Source of the DNA: Pantoea brenneri | GTDB taxonomy: Bacteria > Pseudomonadota > Gammaproteobacteria > Enterobacterales > Enterobacteriaceae | Assembly: GCA_002095305.1 (NCBI GenBank) | Contig: MIEI01000011.1 | Coordinates: forward strand, 28,721-92,720 | Reading direction: 5' to 3' | DNA length: 64,000 nucleotides | Shown: positions 36,057 to 48,386 of the stretch, piece by piece | Numbering within the stretch: position 1 is the stretch's first letter | How the letters are laid out: each line of letters begins with the position of its first letter | Translations under genes and position numbers: made by a program | The notes under the pieces: generated by a model | What the model saw: the letters and a program-made list of their open reading frames with translations, nothing else | What the model was told of the DNA's origin: nothing | Database searches by the model: none

Positions 36057-36353
36057 GTGAAACATTATGGAAAAGCGCTGCTGGTGCTGGGTCTGTTTAC
36101 ATTAACGGCCTGTCAATCTGCCAGCAAACCCGACACCACCACCGCGCCGCAGGACCCGGAAGCGGACCGCTGCGGTGCCTCGCAGTATCAGCATTATGTC
36201 GGCAAACCATTAACCTCACTGCAGGGTCAGCATTTTGACCAGAAGGTGCGGGCTATCCCGTATAACTCCGCCGTCACCATGGACTTCAACCTCAGCCGGC
36301 TGAACTTCCTGGCTGACAAGAGCGGCAATATCAGCCAGGTTTATTGCGGTTAA
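36057..36353 (+). CDS. Lipoprotein with peptidase inhibitor I78-type domain
   Basis: 98 aa; GTG start after AGGAGA. Lipoprotein signal with lipobox LTACQ. The mature domain has the I78 pattern: DRCGASQYQHYVGKPLTSLQ, a central VRAIPYNSAVTMDFNLSRLN and a terminal VYCG. The two Cys probably pair. I78 proteins resemble the Aspergillus elastase inhibitor and are thought to guard against foreign serine proteases. Confidence 0.78.
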   Translation: MKHYGKALLVLGLFTLTACQSASKPDTTTAPQDPEADRCGASQYQHYVGKPLTSLQGQHFDQKVRAIPYNSAVTMDFNLSRLNFLADKSGNISQVYCG

Positions 36354-36369
36354 CCCTGAATCAGGCGGT

Positions 36370-36406
36370 TTGTCATAGCATTGTCATAACGGCAGGCGAG
36401 GATAGA
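36370..36406 (+). promoter_or_regulatory. Pho box and -10 of an intergenic transcript
   Basis: TTGTCAT-AGCA-TTGTCAT (36370-36387) is a direct repeat in exact 7-4-7 PhoB-box format, each half one mismatch from CTGTCAT. Ten bp further, GAGGAT (36398-36403) keeps the key A2 and T6 of the -10. This spacing equals that of E. coli phoA. Predicted start about 36410. Confidence 0.72.
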
Positions 36407-36409
36407 GCG

Positions 36410-36486
36410 GCGTTTAAGAGACTTCCTCGTCACTCTCCATAGACAATGCTCGTCTTGTTTATTCCCGCTCCGGCGGGAATTTTTTT
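36410..36486 (+). ncRNA. Candidate PhoB-activated small RNA (about 77 nt)
   Basis: Between the Pho-box promoter and a clear terminator lies a short untranslated segment with no ORF. The next gene starts 30 nt beyond the terminator with its own ribosome site. A small regulatory RNA, ending in a GC stem and six T as Hfq-binding RNAs do, is the simplest reading. Alternatively it is a leader/attenuator of the gene at 36516. Confidence 0.5.
36461..36486 (+). terminator. Terminator of the candidate sRNA
   Basis: 8-bp stem ATTCCCGC / GCGGGAAT, 4-nt loop TCCG, then six or more T. Confidence 0.88.
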
Positions 36487-36515
36487 ATCGCCTTCAGTGC
36501 GATAAGGGAGCACAA

Positions 36516-36836
36516 ATGCAGCGGATCATCGGGGCGTTCCTGCCCGTCCTACTTCTCAGTTCGTCACTGGCGTACGCCTCAACCGACACTGCCTGGCAGC
36601 AGAGCCGTCAGGTGATGACGCAGGCCTGTATCAACGCCAGCACCCTGAGCAAGGTCAGAGTCCTCGGCGAGATTATCGATTATGACGATAGCGTGGGTTA
36701 CAGCGCGCTGCTGCTGGAAGGCCGCTATCCGCAGCCACAGATGCGGAATAAGCGTGGACGGGAGCTTTGTCTGTTTCAGCGCAGCAGCGGACGCGCCAGC
36801 GTCAGCGAAGCCGATCAGCTGCGCTGGGTGAAATAA
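36516..36836 (+). CDS. Hypothetical periplasmic protein, 106 aa
   Basis: Signal peptide MQRIIGAFLPVLLLSSSLAYA, then an 85-residue mature domain with two Cys (MTQACINAS, RELCLFQRSSG) likely to be disulfide-bonded. It follows a GGGAG site. Not recognised. Its proximity to the Pho-box transcript might make it phosphate-responsive if the terminator is leaky. Confidence 0.72.
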   Translation: MQRIIGAFLPVLLLSSSLAYASTDTAWQQSRQVMTQACINASTLSKVRVLGEIIDYDDSVGYSALLLEGRYPQPQMRNKRGRELCLFQRSSGRASVSEADQLRWVK

Positions 36837-36840
36837 GCGA

Positions 36841-37092
36841 CTACTCTTCCGGCCGCGTTTCCATCAGCTGCGCCAGCAGGGTGCGGTAATTCTGTAGCCG
36901 CGTCTCATCGCCTTCGACCTCGAGTTTGTCGATCACCCGTGCGACGATGGTCTTATTGGTGGCGGGCTGTCCCGCCTCCATCAGTTCACGCAGTATGACC
37001 GCCAGCAGGTCAGACTCAGGCGGTATCCGCCAGTCCGGGCTATTGAAATAGTCGGTGATAGCTCGGCTGGCGCTGTTAGGTTGCACTCTCAT
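36841..37092 (-). CDS. YcgZ-like small connector (YmgB/AriR family)
   Basis: 83 aa: SASRAITDYFNSPDW, then LLAVILRELMEAGQPATNKT and RLQNYRTLLAQLME. The layout closely follows E. coli YcgZ (GAITRYFAKANL…ILKDGRNLSRKS), a cold/blue-light-induced connector acting through the Rcs system. GGAGG lies 6 nt before the ATG. Convergent with the preceding gene. Confidence 0.78.
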   Translation of the reverse strand: MRVQPNSASRAITDYFNSPDWRIPPESDLLAVILRELMEAGQPATNKTIVARVIDKLEVEGDETRLQNYRTLLAQLMETRPEE

Positions 37093-37514
37093 TCCCTACC
37101 TCCGCTAAAACAACAACGCCCCTTACGCCGTGGCATAAGGGCTGGGTTTCTCTCCATTGAGTCAGCTCACCTCGCATCTTACTGACGGCGGGCACCGTCA
37201 TTGTGAGGCTACTGCGTCTGTCAGAATGATCGACGCACCGCACGAGACTGGCGGTTTTTTAAACATAGAACCGGGGGGGATAATTGTCAGTAACAGGCTG
37301 AAATATTTTTTCATAGTGATAATTGCCCGATGCGCTACAGGCCGGTTTTGACACCGGAAGCTGCTGTAAACGTTGGCGTAAGGAAAATTTGTGCCAGGCC
37401 GTATGCTGAATCAAAGCGGAAAACAGCGTTTTACCGTCTGTGCCATGTTTTGTCAGTCGACAAAGTCAGGGGCGCGGTAAACTTAAGCTTCTCTTTCCTG
37501 CAAACCTTCTGCTG
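37093..37514. other. Intergenic region between ycgZ-like gene and mdtG-like gene
   Basis: About 420 nt with no supported gene. It holds an imperfect inverted repeat CCCTTACGCC-GT-GGCATAAGGG (37120-37141) close to the ycgZ-like promoter side. The rest presumably carries both divergent promoters; none could be assigned firmly. Confidence 0.5.
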
Positions 37515-41859
<4,345 letters not shown>

Positions 41860-42065
41860 GCGTCTGCCTTAACGTTTTGAACAAAATAAGCGGATCGCCG
41901 TGGGCCGGATTAGCCGACAGATGTTGAGATTGTGGCGTCTTACTGGCTGTAAAGTGTTAAGCCTGGTCAGCAAAGATGAATAGCCGCCCGATACGGAGGA
42001 TTCTCACTTGTCGGCCTGCAGGCGTCTCCCTACACTCAGCCCGATTTCTTTATCCTGAGGTTGAT

Positions 42066-42218
42066 ATGGTACGACTGATTAAGCTGACTGCCGTTGTGGC
42101 ATTGGTTACCGCGCTGAGCGGATGTATTTTCCCTCCTCCGGGCGGCGGCGGCGGTTGGGGTGGACATGGCGGCGGACATGGCGGCGGGCCGGGTCGCGGC
42201 TTTGTCGATCCTCGTTAA
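42066..42218 (+). CDS. Small Gly/His-rich lipoprotein
   Basis: 50 aa: lipoprotein signal MVRLIKLTAVVALVTALSGC, then IFPPPGGGGGWGGHGGGHGG and a short tail. Start at 42066 follows GAGG. The GGH repeats could bind metal but this is speculation. Unknown function. Confidence 0.7.
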   Translation: MVRLIKLTAVVALVTALSGCIFPPPGGGGGWGGHGGGHGGGPGRGFVDPR

Positions 42219-42424
42219 CGCTTAACGGGCGGTTTCAGGCGGGCGAAACGTTACGCGGCGGCACTTTTCGCTGGCAAAACGTTTCGCCAGCATCAACAGC
42301 CCGCATCGGTGCAGGCGCACGCCAGGCGCCATAGGTTAACTGCCTGACAAAAGAGGGATTGCCCTCTGTTTTTTTTATTTCACCAGTGCTAATTTCTGCT
42401 TTTCTTCTCTGCTGAGATCACAGC
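42219..42424. other. Structured 3' region after the small lipoprotein gene
   Basis: It contains a perfect 11-bp inverted repeat GGCGAAACGTT / AACGTTTCGCC (42242-42252 with 42278-42288) and, 64 nt further, the terminator at 42352-42376. It could be a long 3' UTR or a 3'-derived RNA. Confidence 0.5.
42352..42376 (+). terminator. Terminator upstream of iraP
   Basis: 6-bp stem AGAGGG/CCCTCT, loop ATTG, followed by G and eight T. Confidence 0.85.
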
Positions 42425-42676
42425 ATGAAAAACCTGATAGCTGAACTACTGGTTAAACTGGCTGAAAAAGAAGAGGCGTCAAAAGAACAGGTCGCCCAGA
42501 TTGAGGCGCTGGAAATCGTGGTCACCGCGCTGGTGCGTAAGCTGGATCCGCAACAGCACCAGGCCATTACCTCCAGCATTGAAACGGCAATGGACAATGC
42601 GGCCGACGCCAGTGATGAAAACGCCGTGCTGCTGCGTAATTACATCGACAGGCTGCTCAGGCATCCGCGTGTCTGA
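42425..42676 (+). CDS. iraP: Anti-adaptor IraP (sigma-S stabiliser)
   Basis: 83 aa, very close to E. coli IraP at the N-terminus (MKNLIAELLVKLAEKEEASK; QIEALEIVVTALVRKL) and C-terminus (LLRNYIDRLLRHPR). IraP binds RssB and blocks delivery of sigma-S to ClpXP, notably in phosphate starvation. It neighbours psiF as in E. coli, but phoA, which lies between them there, is missing. Confidence 0.95.
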   Translation: MKNLIAELLVKLAEKEEASKEQVAQIEALEIVVTALVRKLDPQQHQAITSSIETAMDNAADASDENAVLLRNYIDRLLRHPRV

Positions 42677-42791
42677 CCGTGCGTGGCGCGGGCCTGATTT
42701 GCGATCCTGGCAGCAGTTCCGCCTGAAATTCCCCCGCTTTGCTTAATCACTGCCAGAATCAGAATGGCTAACACACAATGGAGAAGATACG

Positions 42792-43094
42792 ATGAAAATC
42801 GGTTTAACGGCGATGATGATGGCAGGGCTGCTGGTCAGCGGTATAGCCAGCGCGGCGGATAAAACGCCGCAGCAGGAGAAGATGTCGATGTGTAATCAGC
42901 ATGCCAGCTCACAAAACCTCAAAGGCGATGCCCGTAAAAGCTTTATGAGTGACTGTCTGAAGAAGGACAGCAAGCTGTCGGGCATGTCGCCTCAGCAGAT
43001 GAAAATGAAAACCTGCAACAGCGAAGCCGGAAATAAACAGCTCGCGGGCGATGCCCGTAAAACCTTTATGAGTCAGTGCCTGAAAAAAAGCTGA
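42792..43094 (+). CDS. psiF: Phosphate starvation-inducible protein PsiF
   Basis: 100-aa periplasmic protein: signal peptide MKIGLTAMMMAGLLVSGIASA, then two copies of a Cys-containing repeat (MCNQHASSQNLKGDARKSFM; TCNSEAGNKQLAGDARKTFM), each ending in CLKK. GGAG before ATG. In E. coli it is co-transcribed with phoA under PhoB. Here phoA is absent and no Pho box is seen in the 115 nt upstream, so its regulation may differ. Function unknown. Confidence 0.93.
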   Translation: MKIGLTAMMMAGLLVSGIASAADKTPQQEKMSMCNQHASSQNLKGDARKSFMSDCLKKDSKLSGMSPQQMKMKTCNSEAGNKQLAGDARKTFMSQCLKKS

Positions 43095-43102
43095 CGCCTG
43101 CC

Positions 43103-43125
43103 GGCCACCCGGGTGGCCGCTTTTT
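43103..43125 (+). terminator. Terminator of psiF
   Basis: 7-bp stem GGCCACC/GGTGGCC followed by a T run. Confidence 0.85.
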
Positions 43126-43298
43126 CCTTCCCGCCTCCGCTGATTAAATTTCCTGATAAAACAGCCCGCTACCCGCCTCGTTAACATTCCGACATGAGCC
43201 GTGTGATTCCTTTGCCACACTTACTGTTTGTAGGGGTTTGCGCAGCAGCGGATATTTTGCTGCGCATCCGATAACCAGAACGCAAAAGGAGCCATGTC

Positions 43299-44825
43299 GT
43301 GAACTATCAATTTACCGTTGCCCTGAATGAGTTGCCGCAGCGTCAGCCGGTTAAAAAGAAGCTGGGTGAGGTGGAGGTATTGCTGATCCGGGACGGAGAG
43401 AGTGTGCGTGCTTACCAGGCGAAATGTCCCCATGCTGGCGCACCGCTTGAGCAGGGCGCTATCTGCGGCGATCGGCTGGTCTGCCCGTGGCATAAAGCGG
43501 CGTTTGATCTGGCGGATGGCAGAATGTGTGAACCACTGGCGCTGGCCGATCTGAAACAGTATCCGCTGCGGATCGAAAATGGCAAGGTCCTGGTGAACCC
43601 TAAAGCGATGTCGCCTGCTGCGCCGATTGGCAGTGGGGCAAGTGCGCCGGTTTTCGTGGTGCTGGGCGGCGGGGCGGCCGGCAGTGCCGCGCTGTGGCGG
43701 CTGCGTCATGAGGGCTTTAAGGGCCGGCTGGTACTGGTCGAACGCGAGCAGGATGCCCCTTACGACCGTACGGCGCTGACCAAATTTGTGCCCTCCGGCA
43801 AGATGGATATCAGCGAAGTGCCACAGCTGCTGAAAGAGGATGTGATGGATCACGTTGAGCGCATCACGGCCACCGTTACCCGGCTCGACAGCCAGCAGCA
43901 GCGGCTGATTTTCGATAACGGTGAGTCACTGTCGTTCGACAAATTATTGATCGCCAGCGGGGCGACGCCGGTGCTTCCTGACCTGCCAGGCAGCGATCTG
44001 GCCGGCGTACATCTGCTGCGCAGTAAAGATCAGACCGACGCATTACTGAAAGCGGTGGATGCCAGCCAGCAAATTGTGATCATCGGCAACAGCTTCATCG
44101 GCACCGAAATGGCCTCGGCGCTGCGTAATCGTAACATTGACGTCACGGTGATTGCCCGCCAGCCGCTGCCGTTTGTGAAACAGTTCGGTGAACAGATTGG
44201 CCGCTATTTTTTGCAGCTACATCAGGAAAATGGCGTCAAATGGGTTCACGGCCAGATCGAGGCGTTGCAGGGCGACAAACATGTCACCGCGGTGCGGCTG
44301 AAAGGGGGACAACAACTGGCGGCTGATGTGGTGCTGTTTGCCACCGGGGTAAAACCGGCGACGCCGTTTATCCACGATTTACCGCTCGCCGGGGATGGCA
44401 GCCTGCAGGCAGATGCTCAGCTGCGGGTGGCAGAAAACATCTGGGTTGCCGGTGATATCGCCACCTGGCCAGCCGCGCAGGGACCGTTGCGCATTGAGCA
44501 CTACCGCGTGGCGCACCAGCAGGGACAGACGGTGGCCCGCAATATGCTGGATCAGGCGGTGCACTACGATCGTGTGCCGTTTTTCTGGACCACCCAATAT
44601 GGCACGCGCTATGAATATCTGGGCCATGCCGCTGAATGGGATGAGTACCAGCTGCTTGGCTCGCCGGCCGATAAAACGTTTATCGCGTTTTATGGACAGC
44701 AGGGGCAACTGGCTGCGGTCTGCTCATGCGGCCTCTACACCCTGACTGCGGAACTGATCGAACGTATGCAGCAGCCGATGACGGTGGCGCAGGCGGTGGC
44801 GCTTTATCAGGCGCGGCAGAGCTAA
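43299..44825 (+). CDS. Rieske ferredoxin-FAD/NAD oxidoreductase fusion (AIF-like)
   Basis: 508 aa. N-terminal Rieske [2Fe-2S] domain with both ligand pairs (CPHAGAPLEQGA; LVCPWHKAAFDL), then a pyridine-nucleotide-disulfide-type reductase with FAD (VFVVLGGGAAGSAALWRL) and NAD (IVIIGNSFIGTEMASAL) sites and the second FAD motif IWVAGDIATWPA, plus a C-terminal reductase domain. The architecture is that of AIFM3-like reductases. GTG start after AAGGAG. It occupies the psiF-proC interval where E. coli has dgcC (adrA). Electron acceptor unknown. Confidence 0.9.
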   Translation: MNYQFTVALNELPQRQPVKKKLGEVEVLLIRDGESVRAYQAKCPHAGAPLEQGAICGDRLVCPWHKAAFDLADGRMCEPLALADLKQYPLRIENGKVLVNPKAMSPAAPIGSGASAPVFVVLGGGAAGSAALWRLRHEGFKGRLVLVEREQDAPYDRTALTKFVPSGKMDISEVPQLLKEDVMDHVERITATVTRLDSQQQRLIFDNGESLSFDKLLIASGATPVLPDLPGSDLAGVHLLRSKDQTDALLKAVDASQQIVIIGNSFIGTEMASALRNRNIDVTVIARQPLPFVKQFGEQIGRYFLQLHQENGVKWVHGQIEALQGDKHVTAVRLKGGQQLAADVVLFATGVKPATPFIHDLPLAGDGSLQADAQLRVAENIWVAGDIATWPAAQGPLRIEHYRVAHQQGQTVARNMLDQAVHYDRVPFFWTTQYGTRYEYLGHAAEWDEYQLLGSPADKTFIAFYGQQGQLAAVCSCGLYTLTAELIERMQQPMTVAQAVALYQARQS

Positions 44826-44843
44826 TCTGACTGGCACAAAACA

Positions 44844-44870
44844 ACAGAGCAGGTGCTGGCCTGCTCTGTT
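44844..44870. terminator. Bidirectional terminator between Rieske reductase and proC
   Basis: 10-bp stem ACAGAGCAGG / CCTGCTCTGT with a 6-nt loop between convergent genes; T-rich on the plus side, A-rich on the other. Confidence 0.75.
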
Positions 44871-44904
44871 TCTGTGGCGTTAACGGCGGCCTTAACGTGT
44901 GGTT

Positions 44905-45717
44905 TTAACTGCGGCTTAGCTTTTCCGATTTCGCCATGCACTGCTGCATCGCTTCGATAACCGCCGAGCGCAGTCCTTTCTCTTCCAGCACTTTGACCGC
45001 TTCAATCGTGGTCCCGCCAGGCGAGCAGACCATATCTTTCAGCTCAGCCGGATGCTTACCGGTGGTCAGCACCATCTGTGCGGCGCCTTTCACCGCCTGA
45101 GCCGCAAACTGGTACGCCTGGGCACGCGGCATCCCGCCAGCCACGGCGGCATCGGCCATCGCTTCAATAAACATAAACACGTAGGCAGGGGCAGAACCGC
45201 TGACGCCGACCACCGAATGGATCAGATATTCTTCCACCACCGCAGCTTTGCCGAAGCTTTCAAAAATGGCCACCACCTCATCGGTTTCACTCTGCTCAAC
45301 CAGCGCGTTAGGCGTGACAGACGTCATGCCTTCACTCACCAGCGACGGGGTATTTGGCATCGCCCGGATAATTTTGCGATCGTAACCCAGCACCGATGAG
45401 AGCGAATCCAGCGTCACTCCGGCAGCAATGGAGACCACCAGCGCTTCTTTTTTCAGGCTGCCGGTCAGATCCTTGAGAATTTTGAGGATGACGTTGGGTT
45501 TAACCGCGCCAAACAGGATATCGACCTCGCGTGCCAGCGCCTCTGCGCTCTCTGCGGCGTTAATGCCGTACTGCTCAGCCAGCGCCTGGTTGGTCTCGGG
45601 TTTACGATCGAAAACCGAGATATCAGACGGCGCGATGTTACCACTGCTGATCAGTCCGCCAATAATGGCCTTTGCCATGTTGCCACCGCCGATAAATCCA
45701 ATTTTCTTTGCCAGCAT
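44905..45717 (-). CDS. proC: Pyrroline-5-carboxylate reductase
   Basis: 270 aa. Last step of proline synthesis, NAD(P)H reduction of pyrroline-5-carboxylate. N-terminal Rossmann motif IGFIGGGNMAKAIIGGL, conserved IIRAMPNTPSLV and VCSPGGTTIEAVKVLEEKG. Start at 45717 follows AAGGAG at good spacing, so the ORF's upstream Met is not used. Divergent from yaiI as in E. coli. Confidence 0.97.
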   Translation of the reverse strand: MLAKKIGFIGGGNMAKAIIGGLISSGNIAPSDISVFDRKPETNQALAEQYGINAAESAEALAREVDILFGAVKPNVILKILKDLTGSLKKEALVVSIAAGVTLDSLSSVLGYDRKIIRAMPNTPSLVSEGMTSVTPNALVEQSETDEVVAIFESFGKAAVVEEYLIHSVVGVSGSAPAYVFMFIEAMADAAVAGGMPRAQAYQFAAQAVKGAAQMVLTTGKHPAELKDMVCSPGGTTIEAVKVLEEKGLRSAVIEAMQQCMAKSEKLSRS

Positions 45718-45885
45718 CGCCGTCTCCTTAATCATTGTTCGCTGTTCTGAGCGGGTTAGCTTACTTCAGCCAGCCTGAATAACAAGTCAGCCGCGCTCAG
45801 GCCGGTCACCGCACTGCAAATAAAATTTGCCATTGCGCAGGAGTCCGGCAAGATCGGGGCCTGTCTCTGATAAGAAGGAATCCTG

Positions 45886-46335
45886 ATGGCTATCTGGGTC
45901 GATGCTGACGCCTGTCCGAATGTCATCAAAGAGGTGCTGTACCGTGCTGCGGACCGCACGGCGACCACCGTCACCTTTGTCGCTAACCAGTTTCTGCGCG
46001 TGCCGTCTTCGCCTTATCTGCGTACGCTGCAGGTGCCGGCGGGGTTTGACGTGGCGGATAATGAAATTGTCCGACGGGCGCAGCCGGGCGATCTGGTGAT
46101 CACGGCGGATATCCCGCTGGCAGCAGAGGTGATTGAAAAGGGGGCGGCGGCGCTTAATCCACGCGGCGAACGCTACTCACCGGCCACCATTCGTGAACGG
46201 CTGACGATGCGCGATTTTATGGATACCCTGCGGGCAAGTGGGGTGCAGACTGGCGGCCCCGCGGCGATGAATCCGCGTGACCGCCAGCAATTTGCTAACG
46301 AGCTGGACAGCTGGCTCAGGCAGCAGAAACGCTGA
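45886..46335 (+). CDS. yaiI: UPF0178 (DUF188) protein YaiI
   Basis: 149 aa starting [18 protein letters not shown], with DADACP and [11 protein letters not shown] typical of the family. The fold is NYN/PIN-like, suggesting a nuclease, but function is unproven. The proC-yaiI-aroL order is that of E. coli. Confidence 0.95.
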   Translation: MAIWVDADACPNVIKEVLYRAADRTATTVTFVANQFLRVPSSPYLRTLQVPAGFDVADNEIVRRAQPGDLVITADIPLAAEVIEKGAAALNPRGERYSPATIRERLTMRDFMDTLRASGVQTGGPAAMNPRDRQQFANELDSWLRQQKR

Positions 46336-46337
46336 AC

Positions 46338-47003
46338 TCAGACGAAGCTGTCGTCGTCGAAATCGTTGCCACCAAAATCGTTGAGATCGCTGTTGTCGGC
46401 GAAGCCGTTATCCCAGCCGGCGTTCTGATCGAGGAAACTGCTCTCATCACCGCCGTTAAAGGTGTTGAGGTTGTCATTCACCTCCGGCAGCGGTGGCTCG
46501 TTAATGATGTTTACAATCTCTTCCGGCTGGGAATGATGAAACATGCTGGTCAGCATATCCGCCATCACCACGCCGCCTGCGACGCCCACTGCGGTTTGCA
46601 GCGCACCGCCAAGGAAGCCCGTGCCGCGTGGGGCCGGGGCATTGGCATACTGCGGCGGCTGGGCTGGTTGCTGTGGCGCACTGTTCCACACCGGCTGCTG
46701 CTGAGCAGGCGGCTGCTGGCGCGATCCGCTGCCAAATAAACCCGACAGAAATCCACCGCGGCTCTGCGCTGGCTGCTGTTGCGCCAGGCGGCTCTCCAGC
46801 TCGCTCACCCGCTCATTCAGTTTCTTCAGTGCGGCTTCCTGAATCAGAATCGCCTGCGCCATGTAATAGGGCGCGCCCGGCTGTGCCTGCAGGTGCTGGT
46901 TAATCAGTTGTTCGGCGGCGGCATCGCGTGCCGCAGTCTGGCTTTCAGCCTGTTTCAGACGGCTGAACAGCCCTTCAATCAGTTGTTGTTCTTCGCGTTG
47001 CAT
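46338..47003 (-). CDS. DUF2076 domain protein
   Basis: 221 aa. N-terminal helical domain (MQREEQQLIEGLFSRLKQAE; YYMAQAILIQEAALKKLNER), a Gln/Pro-rich linker, a Gly/Ala hydrophobic segment (GFLGGALQTAVGVAGGVVMA) and an acidic tail (DFGGNDFDDDSF). Start at 47003 follows GGAG; the longer ORF is not supported. Periplasmic or membrane-associated ligand-binding role is suggested for the family but unproven. It is an insertion between yaiI and aroL. Confidence 0.88.
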   Translation of the reverse strand: MQREEQQLIEGLFSRLKQAESQTAARDAAAEQLINQHLQAQPGAPYYMAQAILIQEAALKKLNERVSELESRLAQQQPAQSRGGFLSGLFGSGSRQQPPAQQQPVWNSAPQQPAQPPQYANAPAPRGTGFLGGALQTAVGVAGGVVMADMLTSMFHHSQPEEIVNIINEPPLPEVNDNLNTFNGGDESSFLDQNAGWDNGFADNSDLNDFGGNDFDDDSFV

Positions 47004-47104
47004 GATGACTCTCCTGTTGCGACTGTTATCAGTATATGGGGGCGGCAAGCTGCAAAGTAAAATTGGGGCGGTAAGCAAATGTTGCGACGGTAACCGGGTG
47101 CCCG

Positions 47105-47125
47105 CCATGCACAAAACGTGCATGG
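47105..47125. repeat. Inverted repeat upstream of aroL
   Basis: 8-bp perfect repeat CCATGCAC-N5-GTGCATGG in the 280-nt aroL upstream region. It does not fit a TyrR or TrpR box; no T run follows. Possible operator. Confidence 0.5.
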
Positions 47126-47285
47126 GTTTCACCTTGAAAATAAAAGAATTATCCGAAGTTGAGCGAGGGCGATGCGCAAATCATGCTTGATGGGTAGAGG
47201 CAAAAAAGATTTCCAGTTATCATGCGTCGCATTATTGAGCTAAACATGCAGCCGCAGCACGCGGCCAGGCGGAGGAACGGCCCTG

Positions 47286-47810
47286 ATGTCTCTACCCATC
47301 TTTTTGATTGGCGCACGCGGTTGCGGCAAAACCACCGTCGGCAAAGCGTTGTCGCAGGCGTTGGGCTACGCCTTTTGCGATACCGATCACCACCTGCAAC
47401 TGACAACGCAACGCAGCGTGGCGGAAATCGTTGCGGCTGAAGGCTGGGAAGGCTTCCGCGCCCGTGAAACCGAATCGCTGCAGGCGGTCACTGCGCCGTT
47501 GACGGTGATTGCGACCGGCGGCGGCATGGTGCTGGCGGAACACAACTGCCGCTTTATGCAGGAGCAGGGCCGCGTCATCTGGCTCAGCGCCTCGCCTGAA
47601 GTGCTGGCGGAGCGGCTGGAGAGCCAGCCGGAAACAGCACAGCGGCCAACGCTAACCGGACGCCCGATCGCTGACGAGATGGAAGAGGTGCTGCGTGAGC
47701 GCGCCCATTTATACCGCGCGGCGGCTCATCATCAGGTTAACGCCATGCAGTCGCCCGACGGCGTGGTCGATGAAATCCTGCATTCTCTGTCACTGGCGCG
47801 CGCCAGCTAA
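47286..47810 (+). CDS. aroL: Shikimate kinase II
   Basis: 174 aa. Phosphorylates shikimate in the common aromatic pathway. P-loop GARGCGKTT at residues 9-17, substrate motif VIATGGGMVLAEHN and RPTLTGRPI lid. Starts after AGGAG. The usual TyrR boxes were not recognised upstream. Followed by yaiA as in E. coli. Confidence 0.95.
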   Translation: MSLPIFLIGARGCGKTTVGKALSQALGYAFCDTDHHLQLTTQRSVAEIVAAEGWEGFRARETESLQAVTAPLTVIATGGGMVLAEHNCRFMQEQGRVIWLSASPEVLAERLESQPETAQRPTLTGRPIADEMEEVLRERAHLYRAAAHHQVNAMQSPDGVVDEILHSLSLARAS

Positions 47811-47849
47811 CCCTCAGATTTTTCCCGCTTTGATCCCGCTTCGGGCGGG

Positions 47850-47863
47850 GTTGTCTATACTTA
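47850..47863 (+). promoter_or_regulatory. Sigma-S-type promoter of yaiA
   Basis: GTTGTCTATACTTA, with CTATACTTA the sigma-S extended -10. Same 14-mer as the osmC promoter. About 60 nt before yaiA. Confidence 0.6.
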
Positions 47864-47921
47864 CTGTCTGGCAGGCATCAGCCTGTCTCACAGAGAGTTA
47901 TTCAGCCCGGAGGGAGACCGT

Positions 47922-48113
47922 ATGCCGACAAGACCACCCTATCCACGCGAAGCGCGCATTGTGCCGGTTGAAAAGGGCACCGAAGCCAACAAAGTGACGT
48001 CGTACGAATTACGTGCTGACCATCCTAAACCGAATTCGTTAATCAGCGAGCATGAAACGGAAGAGGAAGCGCGCGACGCCAAACTGCGTTATGAAGACGT
48101 CGAAAAAGAGTAA
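47922..48113 (+). CDS. yaiA: YaiA family protein
   Basis: 63 aa, close to E. coli Yai[58 protein letters not shown] ribosome site. A small cytoplasmic protein of unknown function. The sigma-S-like promoter suggests stationary-phase expression independent of aroL. Confidence 0.95.
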   Translation: MPTRPPYPREARIVPVEKGTEANKVTSYELRADHPKPNSLISEHETEEEARDAKLRYEDVEKE

Positions 48114-48354
48114 AACGTTGCCGCTGGCAGGGACGCCAGCCTGTAAGCCCGCCGACCCGATCTTCAATTCTGTGCAAATTTTCTGCTGAACCCGGTTTTG
48201 CACTGTTTTCTGTCCTGCCCGATCTCTCCGTCACCAGATAAAGCCCCGCTAATCATTTCTCTGCCCGTATTTTGTCCGTCTGCCAATCGACCGTGCTAAA
48301 AATTGTCACTTGACCGATTCAGCTCAACGCTTTATTTTCGACTTACCCGATTCA

Positions 48355-48367
48355 GGAACTCAGTTCC
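48355..48367. promoter_or_regulatory. Inverted repeat upstream of the IclR gene
   Basis: GGAACT-C-AGTTCC, 20 nt before the ATG. IclR-family operators have this short, near-palindromic form; autoregulation is inferred. Confidence 0.5.
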
Positions 48368-48386
48368 ATATAGTGAAACTAGCAGC

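Noticed and set aside
42677..42791. Pho box upstream of psiF
   Set aside because: No TGTCAT-type direct repeat is present in this 115-nt gap.
47004..47285. TyrR boxes upstream of aroL
   Set aside because: No TGTAAA-N6-TTTACA-like sequence was found; only an unrelated inverted repeat.
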